From: Oscillospiraceae bacterium
GTDB lineage: Bacteria; Bacillota; Clostridia; Oscillospirales; CAG-272
Length of the DNA stretch: 64,000 nt
Assembly: GCA_015064355.1 (NCBI GenBank)
Contig: SVSJ01000005.1
Location: 20,614-84,613, forward strand
Direction: 5' to 3'
The notes under the pieces were generated by a model, which made no database searches, had not been told where the DNA came from, and saw only the letters and a list, made by a program, of their open reading frames with translations. This document shows positions 26,119 to 34,356 of this stretch, one piece after another (within the stretch, counting starts at the first letter, position 1; every line of letters starts with the position of its first letter). A program made the position numbers and the translations under genes.

Positions 26119-26370
26119 ATGAAGTATACATACAACACAAAAGGCACATGCTCACAGGTTATTGAATTTGAAATTGGAGACGACGGAATCATCACAGACG
26201 TTTCCTTCAAGGGCGGCTGCAATGGCAACCTTAAGGCGATCTCAAAGCTGGTTAACGGCAAAAATGCAAAGGAAATCGCTGATACACTCCGCGGTAACAC
26301 TTGCGGTCCTCGCTCCACATCCTGTGCTGACCAGTTGGCTCGCGCTATTGACGAGGCTCTGGCAGGCTAA
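26119..26370 (+). CDS. TSCPD domain protein, small (TIGR03905-like)
   Basis: 83 residues. YTYNTKGTCSQVIEFEI, FKGGCNGNLKAISKLV and NTCGPRSTSCADQLARA show the four conserved cysteines of the TSCPD family, related to the zinc-binding C-terminal end of class II ribonucleotide reductases. The free-standing form is widespread in Clostridia; its function is not established. AAAGGA lies 12-13 bases before the ATG. Followed by a terminator. Confidence 0.88.
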   Translation: MKYTYNTKGTCSQVIEFEIGDDGIITDVSFKGGCNGNLKAISKLVNGKNAKEIADTLRGNTCGPRSTSCADQLARAIDEALAG

Positions 26371-26391
26371 TAGCAAGCAGAAACAAAAATT

Positions 26392-26423
26392 AAAACGGAC
26401 CAGTCGTTTGGCTGATCCGTTTT
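26392..26423. terminator. Bidirectional terminator
   Basis: 12-bp stem AAAACGGA..CAG with one wobble (26392-26403/26412-26423), 8-base loop. Plus strand runs into TTTTTTGTTT; minus strand into TTTTAATTTTTG. Confidence 0.82.
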
Positions 26424-26427
26424 TTGT

Positions 26428-28518
26428 TTATCTGAAGTTATCTGTGTCCTTGTAGTGCATAATCTCAGCATCTGTGAAATATGCAAGGAGGATTTCGGTA
26501 TAGCCGTATCCCATCATTGCAAGGTCGTAAGAACCGTACTGGCTGATACCAACGCCGTGTCCCCATCCCTTACCAACGAAGATAAAGTTATCAGGATCTT
26601 CTGCATATGCTATCTTATATGTAACCTCGGCACTGGACTTGTCTTCAACGATCTCAGTGTCAAACTTGTCTTCGTCCTTTTTATCTTCGATAGTTACGTA
26701 TTCGAGATAGTCGTCTCCGAGGAATGCCGCCGCGCTCTGGCGGGACATTACGAACACGTCTTTCTTCTCGTGGTCAATCTCGCCTTCCCCTGTCATAATC
26801 GAAACAGAGTCATCGCGGTAAGCTTTTTCCATGGAATTGGATGAGATTACATAGTATGTATCAAGGTCGATGTAGCCGTATGACTTATCAAGCACGTCGA
26901 TATCTTCTTCATAATCATCATCTTCTTCGTAACGTTCATCCTCTTCGGGTTCGTTATAGTTGTCGTTGACATTATCGTTGCCCGGGTTAGCGAGGCTGTC
27001 GTACGGAGTTTCCAATGTATACTCAACGCTTCCTCTGCCTACAACAAAGTTTGCACTGTTGGTGTATGGCGAAAGTGAGGTTCTGACCTTATCTGTATTA
27101 CGGATCGTAATGGAATTGCCGTAGATATCTGTAACCTGAAGTCCTTTAACGTAAGTTGAATTAGAAGCAAACTCAACTATTGCAACGTCTTCAACAGCAC
27201 CACGTAAGGAGGTATAGCCCGCCTTATGAAGTCTCTCGAGAAGCGCCTCGGGGGAGATTTCGGAGATCCAGAAGCCATTTGAGTGGCCGGCGTAGTCTTC
27301 CCAAGGAGTTTCTTTTGCCTGAAGATACGGTACTTCACCGCCGCCCCAAGCGTCCTTTGCGGATACTGTCACGCCACCCATTGTGGAAGAATAATACGCT
27401 GTAATGATCTTATTAGCATAAGTGATTACCTGACCCTCTGTGTCAAGTATCGCTTCCATAACCTTTGAGTTAACTCTGCCGGCACCCTTGTAGATCTGGC
27501 AGTCGGTAGTGTTACACAAATCGAAGTCATACTGGCTGTGCTTATTGAAATGAGTGAGGGTGAAGGAACGTACTGTTACTGCAAATTCCTTAAGAACTTC
27601 AATTGGCCAGTTGTTGTCGACCTCAAAGGGGAGTACGCCTGCGAGATATGATTCAAGGGGGAGAATGTTAATAAGAGAAACGCCGTCAACGGAGCCGTTG
27701 TTATATCTCTTGAAGCAGAAAACGCCGTCATACACGTTACCGGCAGGGGTGCCGATATATGTATTGCCGTTTGAGTCCTCTTTTGCCTCGAGGCCAAGCT
27801 CTCCCGATCCGCCACAGTCAAATTCAAAGAGGATCTTGTCTGTGTAAGGATTTACAAGTGATACTGCTGTTGCTGTGGGGGAAACGATGCTAACGTATCT
27901 GTCGGGGTAGATCTGCTTGACGAGGTCGAGGTAGACCTGGGCGTCGTTCCACGTTGCAAAGTCGCCGATTCTAATAGCGTATCCCGTGTAGATGTATGCG
28001 GGGATCTGGTAGAGGCCAAGGTTTGATACCTGCCACTCTGTGTCGCTCATAAGATCAACGAACTGCCATCTGTTAATATCGTCGCAGTCAACCTGGATGT
28101 GATAACCGCCGAGAAGTGTGCTGTAGTAGTCCCCTGTTATGGTATATGTCATACCGTTTTTCGCAATATTTGCGTCAGACATTGCAGCGATAGAGGTATC
28201 GTAAAGATCCCAGATCTCATAGAAATCACGGTCACCGTCAAGGTGCTGAAGACCGACTGTGTATCCGTTTGTGCTTGTAGTCTGGAAGCTGGTGGTAATA
28301 TTACTGCCGAACATCAGACCTACACTTATCAGAACATCCCCGCTGTTTTTGAGCGAGGATGTGTTAATTACTGTCGGAGTTTCTGCTTTAACGTCCCAAG
28401 CAAGTGTATAGAGAAGCGTAGAAGCCACGCCAACAAGCATGAGCGCAGCCATAATTATGCATACTATACGTACTGCTCTTTTCTTCTTTTCCTCTCTGGA
28501 TATTTTAGTTCTTGACAA
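26428..28518 (-). CDS. SpoIID/LytB domain protein, membrane-anchored
   Basis: 696 residues. A basic N-terminus and one membrane segment (about 17-42) anchor it. Around 150-230 lies a SPOR-like segment (RIGDFATWNDAQVYLDLV). The SpoIID/LytB domain follows, with LPLESYLAGVLPFEVDNNW, EVLKEFAVTVRSFTLTH, DLCNTTDCQIYKGA, TEGQVITY, AYYSSTMGG and the C-terminal GKGWGHGVGISQYG-type end. A ~35-residue acidic insert (EEDERYEEDDDYEED) interrupts it. SpoIID is a lytic transglycosylase acting on denuded glycan at engulfment; SpoIID/LytB paralogues also act in vegetative cells. I favour TTG 28518, with AGAGGTG nine bases upstream; a GTG at 28530 sits on that site. It overlaps the upstream gene by 14 bases. 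Confidence 0.88.
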   Translation of the reverse strand: MSRTKISREEKKKRAVRIVCIIMAALMLVGVASTLLYTLAWDVKAETPTVINTSSLKNSGDVLISVGLMFGSNITTSFQTTSTNGYTVGLQHLDGDRDFYEIWDLYDTSIAAMSDANIAKNGMTYTITGDYYSTLLGGYHIQVDCDDINRWQFVDLMSDTEWQVSNLGLYQIPAYIYTGYAIRIGDFATWNDAQVYLDLVKQIYPDRYVSIVSPTATAVSLVNPYTDKILFEFDCGGSGELGLEAKEDSNGNTYIGTPAGNVYDGVFCFKRYNNGSVDGVSLINILPLESYLAGVLPFEVDNNWPIEVLKEFAVTVRSFTLTHFNKHSQYDFDLCNTTDCQIYKGAGRVNSKVMEAILDTEGQVITYANKIITAYYSSTMGGVTVSAKDAWGGGEVPYLQAKETPWEDYAGHSNGFWISEISPEALLERLHKAGYTSLRGAVEDVAIVEFASNSTYVKGLQVTDIYGNSITIRNTDKVRTSLSPYTNSANFVVGRGSVEYTLETPYDSLANPGNDNVNDNYNEPEEDERYEEDDDYEEDIDVLDKSYGYIDLDTYYVISSNSMEKAYRDDSVSIMTGEGEIDHEKKDVFVMSRQSAAAFLGDDYLEYVTIEDKKDEDKFDTEIVEDKSSAEVTYKIAYAEDPDNFIFVGKGWGHGVGISQYGSYDLAMMGYGYTEILLAYFTDAEIMHYKDTDNFR

Positions 28519-29041
28519 TTGTATATTCACCTCTAATCATTACGAATACAGAAGCGGATGTCGCTCTGAGTCCTCTGCCGTCACCTCTGGGGATAAGGCA
28601 AAGATGGTTCTTTGTGAAGCCGTAACCGTTAAGCAATTCTGCGCCATTCTGAAGGTCTGCAACGCCTTGATTTGCGTCGGGTGCAATCGCTACCGCAGTA
28701 CCGGCACGAAGAATAATGTCGCAAGCGGAAACAGCATAAAGCTCGTCGCCTGTTTTAAGCTCGATTACTTCCCAAACATATCCAGCAGACTGATCTGTTG
28801 TGCTTGGAGGGTTGGAGGGTGTGTCCGGGATCTCAATATTTTCGAGAGCATCTCTGATCTCCAGAGCGAGATCGTCAAATTTTTTCTCAATTTCTTCGAG
28901 AATTTCTTTTTTGAAAATATCGTTCAGATAGCTGAGAGAAATAAGCGGGTCTTCAGAGCTGTCGTATGCCGCAAATACTGTGATAGTTGATGCGAGAATC
29001 AAAGCAAGCACAGACACGATGATTATGACTTGTTTCTTCAT
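28505..29041 (-). CDS. Secreted or membrane-anchored protein of unknown function
   Basis: 178 residues. A signal-like segment (VIIIVSVLALILASTITVFAA) is followed by a helical stretch (EEIEKKFDDLALEIRDALENI), a Pro/Ser linker and a C-terminal ~90-residue domain (WEVIELKTGDELYAVSACDIILRAG, NHLCLIPRGDGRGLRA, VMIRGEYTIV). I have the impression of a family common in Clostridia with the NHLxxxPRxDGRG pattern but cannot name it. GAAAGGT fits ATG 29041 better than ATG 29050. It is the first gene of a two-gene unit with the SpoIID/LytB protein, which it overlaps; a role in the same wall process is likely. Confidence 0.75.
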   Translation of the reverse strand: MKKQVIIIVSVLALILASTITVFAAYDSSEDPLISLSYLNDIFKKEILEEIEKKFDDLALEIRDALENIEIPDTPSNPPSTTDQSAGYVWEVIELKTGDELYAVSACDIILRAGTAVAIAPDANQGVADLQNGAELLNGYGFTKNHLCLIPRGDGRGLRATSASVFVMIRGEYTIVKN

Positions 29042-29090
29042 TGTTATCATACCTTTCGGTTAATTTTGACGGTTTGCACCAATCAAACGT

Positions 29091-29119
29091 ATTATACACT
29101 TTTTCTTCCATAATTGCAA
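29091..29119 (-). promoter_or_regulatory. Sigma-A promoter of the small secreted protein/SpoIID-like unit
   Basis: On the minus strand TTGCAA (29114-29119), 17-base spacer, TATAAT (29091-29096). A vegetative-type promoter argues against strict mother-cell expression of this SpoIID paralogue. Confidence 0.6.
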
Positions 29120-29196
29120 TAGAAATGTTAATTATATGTCGAAAGTTTACATTTTATCTGCAAAATTGGATAAATTTGGTGAATATCGTTCTCAAA

Positions 29197-29817
29197 TTAC
29201 CAGATTTTTTCGGTTCCAAAAAAGATTTTATAGGCTTTATATCCGATAAAATAGAATTCTTCACGAGCGAGAAAAGGCAATTTTGTCTTTAAACTAACGT
29301 ATTTTGAGGTCTTTGTGGGAGATGAAAAAGCCTCGATTCCGTAGTCTTTTGCCATGAGCATTGCCCTTTTCATATGCAAAGGATCGCTGACGATGAGGGC
29401 GGTTTCAATGCCGTTTTCGTCCATGATCTTCTTTGCGTTGTTAATGTTTTCCTGGGTGATATGCGACTCGGTTTCGGTGAGAATGTCCTCCCCCGGCACG
29501 CCCTTTTCGCAAGCATATGCTTTGGCGACGTCGGCCTCGGACAAGGTATCACCCTCACTGATTCCGCCTGTGAAGATCAGCTTTTTTACGTATCCATTTT
29601 CGTAAAGCAAGACTGCGTGATTGATCCGCTCCGTAAATACAGGTGACGGCTCATCATCCCACACGCCAGCCCCGAGAACAATTGCACAGTCAGCCACGCG
29701 AGTCTCGTCAACCTTGCTGTATGCAACAATGCTTATGGCTGTTCCGATAACGTACAAAGCCACAAGGGCCACCACAGCAAGGAGGACAGTGAGGATTATT
29801 TTATTCTTTTTCTTCAT
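29197..29817 (-). CDS. YdcF/SanA family protein (DUF218)
   Basis: 206 residues with an N-terminal membrane segment (IILTVLLAVVALVALYVIGTAISIVAY). The DUF218 core is clear: DCAIVLGAGVWDDEPSPVFTERINHAV, LIFTGGISEGDTLSEADVAK, ILTETESHITQENINNAKK, ALIVSDPLHMKRAMLMAKDYG. SanA-type proteins affect envelope barrier function, and YdcF binds SAM; no precise reaction is known. It follows the topoisomerase gene by 16 bases and is probably the last gene of prfA-tsaC-topoisomerase-ydcF-like. Confidence 0.87.
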   Translation of the reverse strand: MKKKNKIILTVLLAVVALVALYVIGTAISIVAYSKVDETRVADCAIVLGAGVWDDEPSPVFTERINHAVLLYENGYVKKLIFTGGISEGDTLSEADVAKAYACEKGVPGEDILTETESHITQENINNAKKIMDENGIETALIVSDPLHMKRAMLMAKDYGIEAFSSPTKTSKYVSLKTKLPFLAREEFYFIGYKAYKIFFGTEKIW

Positions 29818-29833
29818 TAAATTGTCTTTGGTA

Positions 29834-32062
29834 TCAGAAGCTCAACTGCTCTGAGGTGTTAGTGTCGATAGTCACGCCTGTTGCCGGGATCTTGTGCTTG
29901 CGGCAGCGTGAGGATCTTTCGGGGTCGATTCCCTCGCCAAAGGTTACTTTCGTTACCTTAACTCCGGCCTTCATTGTAAACAATGTGACGCCCTGAGATG
30001 AGCGAGTGGATTTAATTGGAATCATTGAAGACTTAAGGAGTATTCCCTTGCCAAGGCTGTTTTCAATGAAAATGTCGAGAGGCTTATGCTCGTATATAAC
30101 CGCAACGATCGGGGATGTGTCCGAGAATGCGCCTGTGAGCTTCTTACGATTGGATTTTGTCTCGTAAGCGGATGCGGAGATTCTGACGCCCTTACCGTTT
30201 TCAAAGATGAAGATGAAGTTATCATTGGGGTCGTAGCGAGTGAGGGCCTTCATCATAACAGGGCGCTCGTCGTCAGCAAATGACAGCTTTGGCGCGATGA
30301 ATTCGCCAAGGGAGGATGCCTTCACAGGTGCGAAATCAGCAGCCTTGCACTTGTACGCCTGAGCTTTGTCTGTGAAGAAGATAAGCTCGGCAATGTTTTC
30401 GGTTTCCTCGGTATTTGCGATCTCGTCGCCGTCCTTCAGCTTTTGCTCATCAGCACGCATAATGGACTGCTTGGTAATCTTCTTGAAGTAGCCTTCCTTT
30501 GAAAGCACCACAACGATGGGATAGTTTTCAACAGTTTCTTCCTTGGGTGCAATGTCTTCCTCGGTCAGGGTGATAAGCTGTGTCTTTCTGGGCTTGCCGT
30601 ACTTCTGCTTGATTGCCTGAAGCTGTGCGGCAATTACGCCCTTGATCTTAATATCGTCAGCGATAATCGCTTCAAGGTTTTCGATCTCTTTCTGGAGGGC
30701 TTCGATTTCCTTAATCCGCTCGATAATGTATTCTCTGTTCAGATGACGGAGCTTGATTTCAGCAATGTATTCCGCCTGGATCTCATCAATTGAGAAGCCT
30801 GCCATAAGGCGCGGAACAACGTCTGCCTCACGCTCTGTTTCGCGAACGATCTTGATCGCCTTGTCAATGTCGATAAGGATCTTTCCAAGTCCGCGGAGGA
30901 GGTGGAGCTTATCCTTTTTCTTGCCAAGCTCGTAAGTAAGTTCACGTCTCACGCAACCGATTCGGAAGCTGATCCACTCGGCAAGGATATCCTTTACGCC
31001 AAGCTGACGGGGGGATCCGTTAATCAGCACGTTGAAGTTACAGCCGAAGCTGTCCTCAAGTGTGGTCTGACGGAACAGCTTTGCCATAAGAGCATCGGGG
31101 TCTGTGCCACGCTTTACGTCAATGGTAAGCTTAAATCCGGACAGGTCGATCTCGTCGCGGATGTCGGATATTTCACGGAACTTCCCCTGCTTGATAAGCT
31201 CGGTGATCTTATTGATTATCATTTCGATGGAAGTTGAATATGGGATCTGTGTGATCTCGATCATACTTCTCTGCTTATCGAAATTGTATCTTGCACGCAT
31301 CTTGAAGGTTCCGTTGCCGGTTTCGTAGATCTGTTTCATCTGTTCGCGGTCATAGATGAGGTTGGCGCCGCCTGCGAAATCGGGAGCTTTGATTATGTCA
31401 AGAAGCTTATCCGTTGTGGTCTTGGGATTCTTGAGAAGCGCTATGGTACCGTCGCATATCTCACCAAGATTAAAGGAGCAGATCTGAGACTGGAGTCCGA
31501 CGGCGATACCCATATTGGGAGACACAAGAATATTGGGGAAAGAGGTAGGCAGGAGAGTTGGCTCCATCATGGTATTGTCGTAGTTGGGGATCATATCAAC
31601 TGCGTCTTTGTCAATACCGCCAAAGAGCTCTGCGCAGATCTTATCAAGCTTAACTTCAGTGTAACGGGGTGCGGCAAACGCCATATCACGGCTGTACTGC
31701 TTACCAAAGCTTCCCTTTGAGTCTACAAAAGGATGCAGAAGTGCCTCGTTACCTCTGGTGAGGCGCACGAGGGTTTCGTAAATAGCCATATCTCCGTGAG
31801 GATTGAGACGCATTGTCTGGCCTACCACGTTTGCACTTTTTGTTCTCGCACCGGTGAGAAGTCCCATTTTATACATAGTATAAAGAAGCTTGCGGTGTGA
31901 GGGCTTGAAGCCGTCGATCTCGGGGATAGCACGGGACACGATAACGCTCATTGCATATGGCATGTAGTTCTTCTCGATGGTATCGGTTATGTGCTGGTCC
32001 TTGATCTCCGCTACGGTAGTAGCTTCAAATTCTTTTATGGTTTCTTTTTTCTTTCTTGCCAT
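29834..32062 (-). CDS. Type IIA DNA topoisomerase subunit A (GyrA/ParC-like)
   Basis: 742 residues. The N-terminal breakage-reunion domain is intact: YAMSVIVSRAIPEIDGFKPSHRKLL, NPHGDMAIYETLVRL, and catalytic Tyr134 in AAPRYTEVKL. A coiled coil (LRHLNREYIIERIKEIEALQKEI) and a partial beta-pinwheel follow. No GyrA box (QxRGGxG) is visible, so it is more like a topoisomerase IV or a second, Clostridia-type enzyme than gyrase. The position of E. coli GyrA Ser83 is Met92. No subunit B gene is in the window. AGAGGT precedes the ATG. Confidence 0.88.
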   Translation of the reverse strand: MARKKKETIKEFEATTVAEIKDQHITDTIEKNYMPYAMSVIVSRAIPEIDGFKPSHRKLLYTMYKMGLLTGARTKSANVVGQTMRLNPHGDMAIYETLVRLTRGNEALLHPFVDSKGSFGKQYSRDMAFAAPRYTEVKLDKICAELFGGIDKDAVDMIPNYDNTMMEPTLLPTSFPNILVSPNMGIAVGLQSQICSFNLGEICDGTIALLKNPKTTTDKLLDIIKAPDFAGGANLIYDREQMKQIYETGNGTFKMRARYNFDKQRSMIEITQIPYSTSIEMIINKITELIKQGKFREISDIRDEIDLSGFKLTIDVKRGTDPDALMAKLFRQTTLEDSFGCNFNVLINGSPRQLGVKDILAEWISFRIGCVRRELTYELGKKKDKLHLLRGLGKILIDIDKAIKIVRETEREADVVPRLMAGFSIDEIQAEYIAEIKLRHLNREYIIERIKEIEALQKEIENLEAIIADDIKIKGVIAAQLQAIKQKYGKPRKTQLITLTEEDIAPKEETVENYPIVVVLSKEGYFKKITKQSIMRADEQKLKDGDEIANTEETENIAELIFFTDKAQAYKCKAADFAPVKASSLGEFIAPKLSFADDERPVMMKALTRYDPNDNFIFIFENGKGVRISASAYETKSNRKKLTGAFSDTSPIVAVIYEHKPLDIFIENSLGKGILLKSSMIPIKSTRSSQGVTLFTMKAGVKVTKVTFGEGIDPERSSRCRKHKIPATGVTIDTNTSEQLSF

Positions 32063-32120
32063 TATGACCTCTGTTATTTCGGTTGTATTTTTATTTCAGG
32101 TGTTTCTCTAATTCAGTATG

Positions 32121-33161
32121 TTATTCAGGTTTTACTATTTTTCCGCCGGATGCGCGAATGAGTCGGTTATAAAGGGCGAGATACTCCCCTTTTGCCTCGG
32201 GCAGCTTGATATATACCCTCTCAAGTCCCATTTCGTCTGCCTTGCGCAGGAGATGGAACAGGCTTTTTGATTCGTCACGGGCACTTGGATGCTCGCCTGT
32301 TATGAGAGTTGCGGCAGAAGTAAAGTGGGTTCTGTATTCGTTGGAAGAAAACACGCCGCACTTGTTGTCCGAATTTGCGTTAACGTAAGCAACAAAATCA
32401 GTCATATTCGCGTCAACGAGGATAACGTCAGCCTTCGGTGAGTAATGCTTGTATTTCATTCCGGGAGATTCAACACGCTCTTCTGCGGCAACGGACGGCT
32501 CAATAACTGCCTTTGCAACGGTTACAACATCGCATACCTCAGCAAGCATTTCTTCGGTTACAGCACCGGGACGGAGAATAACGCAGCCGTCGTCGGTAAG
32601 CTTGATAACTGTTGATTCAAGTCCTATGTCGCACTCGCCGCCGTCGATGATCATATCAATTCTGCCGTCCATATCGGTGAGAACGTGCTCTGCCTTTGTT
32701 GGGGACGGAATGCCTGATCTGTTTGCACTGGGTGCGGCGATTGGGTGACCGGAGGCTTCGATAAGCTTGTGTGCTATATCGTTTGACGGGCAGCGGATGG
32801 CTACGGAGTCAAGGCCTGCGGTAACCTCATCGGGAACTATTCCCTTTTTCGGCAGGATCATTGTAAGGGGGCCTGGCATAAATCTTTCTGCCAGTTTATA
32901 ATATGCATCGCAGGTGTAAGCGAGAGTTTCCGCTTCTTCCGGCTTTGCTATATGCACAATGAGGGGATTGTCGGCAGGTCTTCCCTTTGCAGAGAAGATC
33001 TTTTCAGCAGACGTGGGGATAAGTGCGCTTCCCGCAAGTCCGTAAACGGTCTCCGTGGGGATTGCCACAAGTCCGCCGTTTTGTATAACACGGGCTGCGC
33101 GGTCGATTACTTCGGCGTCGTTGTAATGCTCGCCCGTTATTTTCAAATATTCTGTGTTCAT
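32121..33161 (-). CDS. tsaC: L-threonylcarbamoyladenylate synthase (Sua5 type)
   Basis: 346 residues, the two-domain Sua5 form. The YrdC domain (about 15-205) shows GLVAIPTETVYGLAGSAL, the KxR motif in KGRPADNPLIVHI, PGPLTMILPK and SANRSGIPSPT; the Sua5 C-terminal domain (about 235-346) follows SPGMKYKHYSPKA. The enzyme makes threonylcarbamoyl-AMP from Thr, bicarbonate and ATP for t6A37 in ANN-decoding tRNAs. It sits 16 bases after prfA, so release factor and tRNA modification are expressed together, an arrangement seen in many Firmicutes. Confidence 0.94.
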   Translation of the reverse strand: MNTEYLKITGEHYNDAEVIDRAARVIQNGGLVAIPTETVYGLAGSALIPTSAEKIFSAKGRPADNPLIVHIAKPEEAETLAYTCDAYYKLAERFMPGPLTMILPKKGIVPDEVTAGLDSVAIRCPSNDIAHKLIEASGHPIAAPSANRSGIPSPTKAEHVLTDMDGRIDMIIDGGECDIGLESTVIKLTDDGCVILRPGAVTEEMLAEVCDVVTVAKAVIEPSVAAEERVESPGMKYKHYSPKADVILVDANMTDFVAYVNANSDNKCGVFSSNEYRTHFTSAATLITGEHPSARDESKSLFHLLRKADEMGLERVYIKLPEAKGEYLALYNRLIRASGGKIVKPE

Positions 33162-33177
33162 TTTTGGAAAATCTCCG

Positions 33178-34257
33178 TTATGCTTGGTCTGCGCCGCTGT
33201 TTTTCAGCTTTTCTGCGGTATCAGCGGTGGCAAGGGCATCAATCATACCCTCGATATTGCCGTTGATGAAGCTCTCGAGAGAATAGACAGTAAATCCGAT
33301 ACGGTGGTCTGTGATACGTCCCTGGGGATAGTTATAGGTTCGGATTCGCTCACTTCTGTCGCCTGTTCCAACCTGTGAACGGCGTTCACTTGCGATCTTC
33401 TCGTTCTGCTCTCTGGTTTTCATATCAAACAGCTTTGCGCGAAGAAGCTTCATAGCCTTGTCGCGGTTTTTGAACTGGCTTCGCTCGTCCTGGCACTCGA
33501 TAACGATACCTGTGGGCTTGTGTATCATACGGATAGCGGACTCGGTCTTGTTAACGTGCTGACCGCCGGCGCCACTTGACTTGATGGTCTCGATTTCAAG
33601 ATCGTTCTGGTTGATCTCGATTTCAACGTCCTCGGCCTCAGGGAGTACTGCAACGGTTGCGGTTGAGGTATGGATGCGTCCGGAGGTTTCGGTTTCCGGA
33701 ACGCGCTGAACTCTATGCACACCGCTTTCATACTTGAATCGTGAATAGGCGCCCTGACCTGTCACCATAAATGATATCTCTCGGTAACCGCCGAGACCTG
33801 TTTCGTTGGCGCTGATAAGCTCGGTTTTATATCGCTTTGTATCTGCGTACATTGAGTACATACGGTAAAGAACTCCGGCAAACAAGGCAGCCTCTTCTCC
33901 GCCTGCTCCCGCACGGATTTCAATAACAACGTTTTTCTCGTCGAGGGGATCCTTAGGGAGAAGCAGGATCTTCAGCTCCTCTTCAATACGGGCGATGTCC
34001 GCCTTTGCCTGCTTATATTCCTCATCAGCCATTTCGCGAAGCTCGGGATCGTCTTCCGTATCAAGTATCTCACGTGCACCCTCTGCATCAGCTACGGTCT
34101 TTTTGTATTCGCGGTATTTCTCAACTACAGGCGCAATATTTGCCCTCTCCTTGAGAAGTGCGGTATATTTCTCAATGTCAGCCATAACAGAGGTGTCCAT
34201 CAGATCGGCTTCGATGACGTCAAATCGTTTTTCGACTTCGTTAAGTCTTTCAAGCAT
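33178..34257 (-). CDS. prfA: Peptide chain release factor 1
   Basis: 359 residues. GGQ motif in SSGAGGQHVNKTESAIR contacts the peptidyl transferase centre; the PxT stop-recognition tripeptide appears as PET in HRVQRVPETETSGRIHTS; the C-terminal GTGDRSERIRTYNYPQGRITDHR is typical of RF1 rather than RF2. It reads UAA and UAG. No programmed frameshift, as expected for RF1. First gene of the prfA-tsaC-topoisomerase operon; GGAAG precedes the ATG. Confidence 0.97.
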   Translation of the reverse strand: MLERLNEVEKRFDVIEADLMDTSVMADIEKYTALLKERANIAPVVEKYREYKKTVADAEGAREILDTEDDPELREMADEEYKQAKADIARIEEELKILLLPKDPLDEKNVVIEIRAGAGGEEAALFAGVLYRMYSMYADTKRYKTELISANETGLGGYREISFMVTGQGAYSRFKYESGVHRVQRVPETETSGRIHTSTATVAVLPEAEDVEIEINQNDLEIETIKSSGAGGQHVNKTESAIRMIHKPTGIVIECQDERSQFKNRDKAMKLLRAKLFDMKTREQNEKIASERRSQVGTGDRSERIRTYNYPQGRITDHRIGFTVYSLESFINGNIEGMIDALATADTAEKLKNSGADQA

Positions 34258-34302
34258 AAATAATTCTTCCGTTTTGTATTATGATTTTGATTCTCATTAA
34301 AA

Positions 34303-34339
34303 CGATACTCCGGAGCAAGTGTGTTGCACCGGAATATCG
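34303..34339 (-). terminator. Terminator after the M18 aminopeptidase gene
   Basis: Two-tier hairpin on the minus strand: an 11-bp outer stem (CGATATTCCGG/CCGGAGTATCG, one G-U) and a 4-bp inner stem GCAA/TTGC with CACAC loop, then TTTTAATG. The T tract is short, so efficiency may be partial. Confidence 0.7.
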
Positions 34340-34356
34340 AGCGGGTTCTTTTTTTC

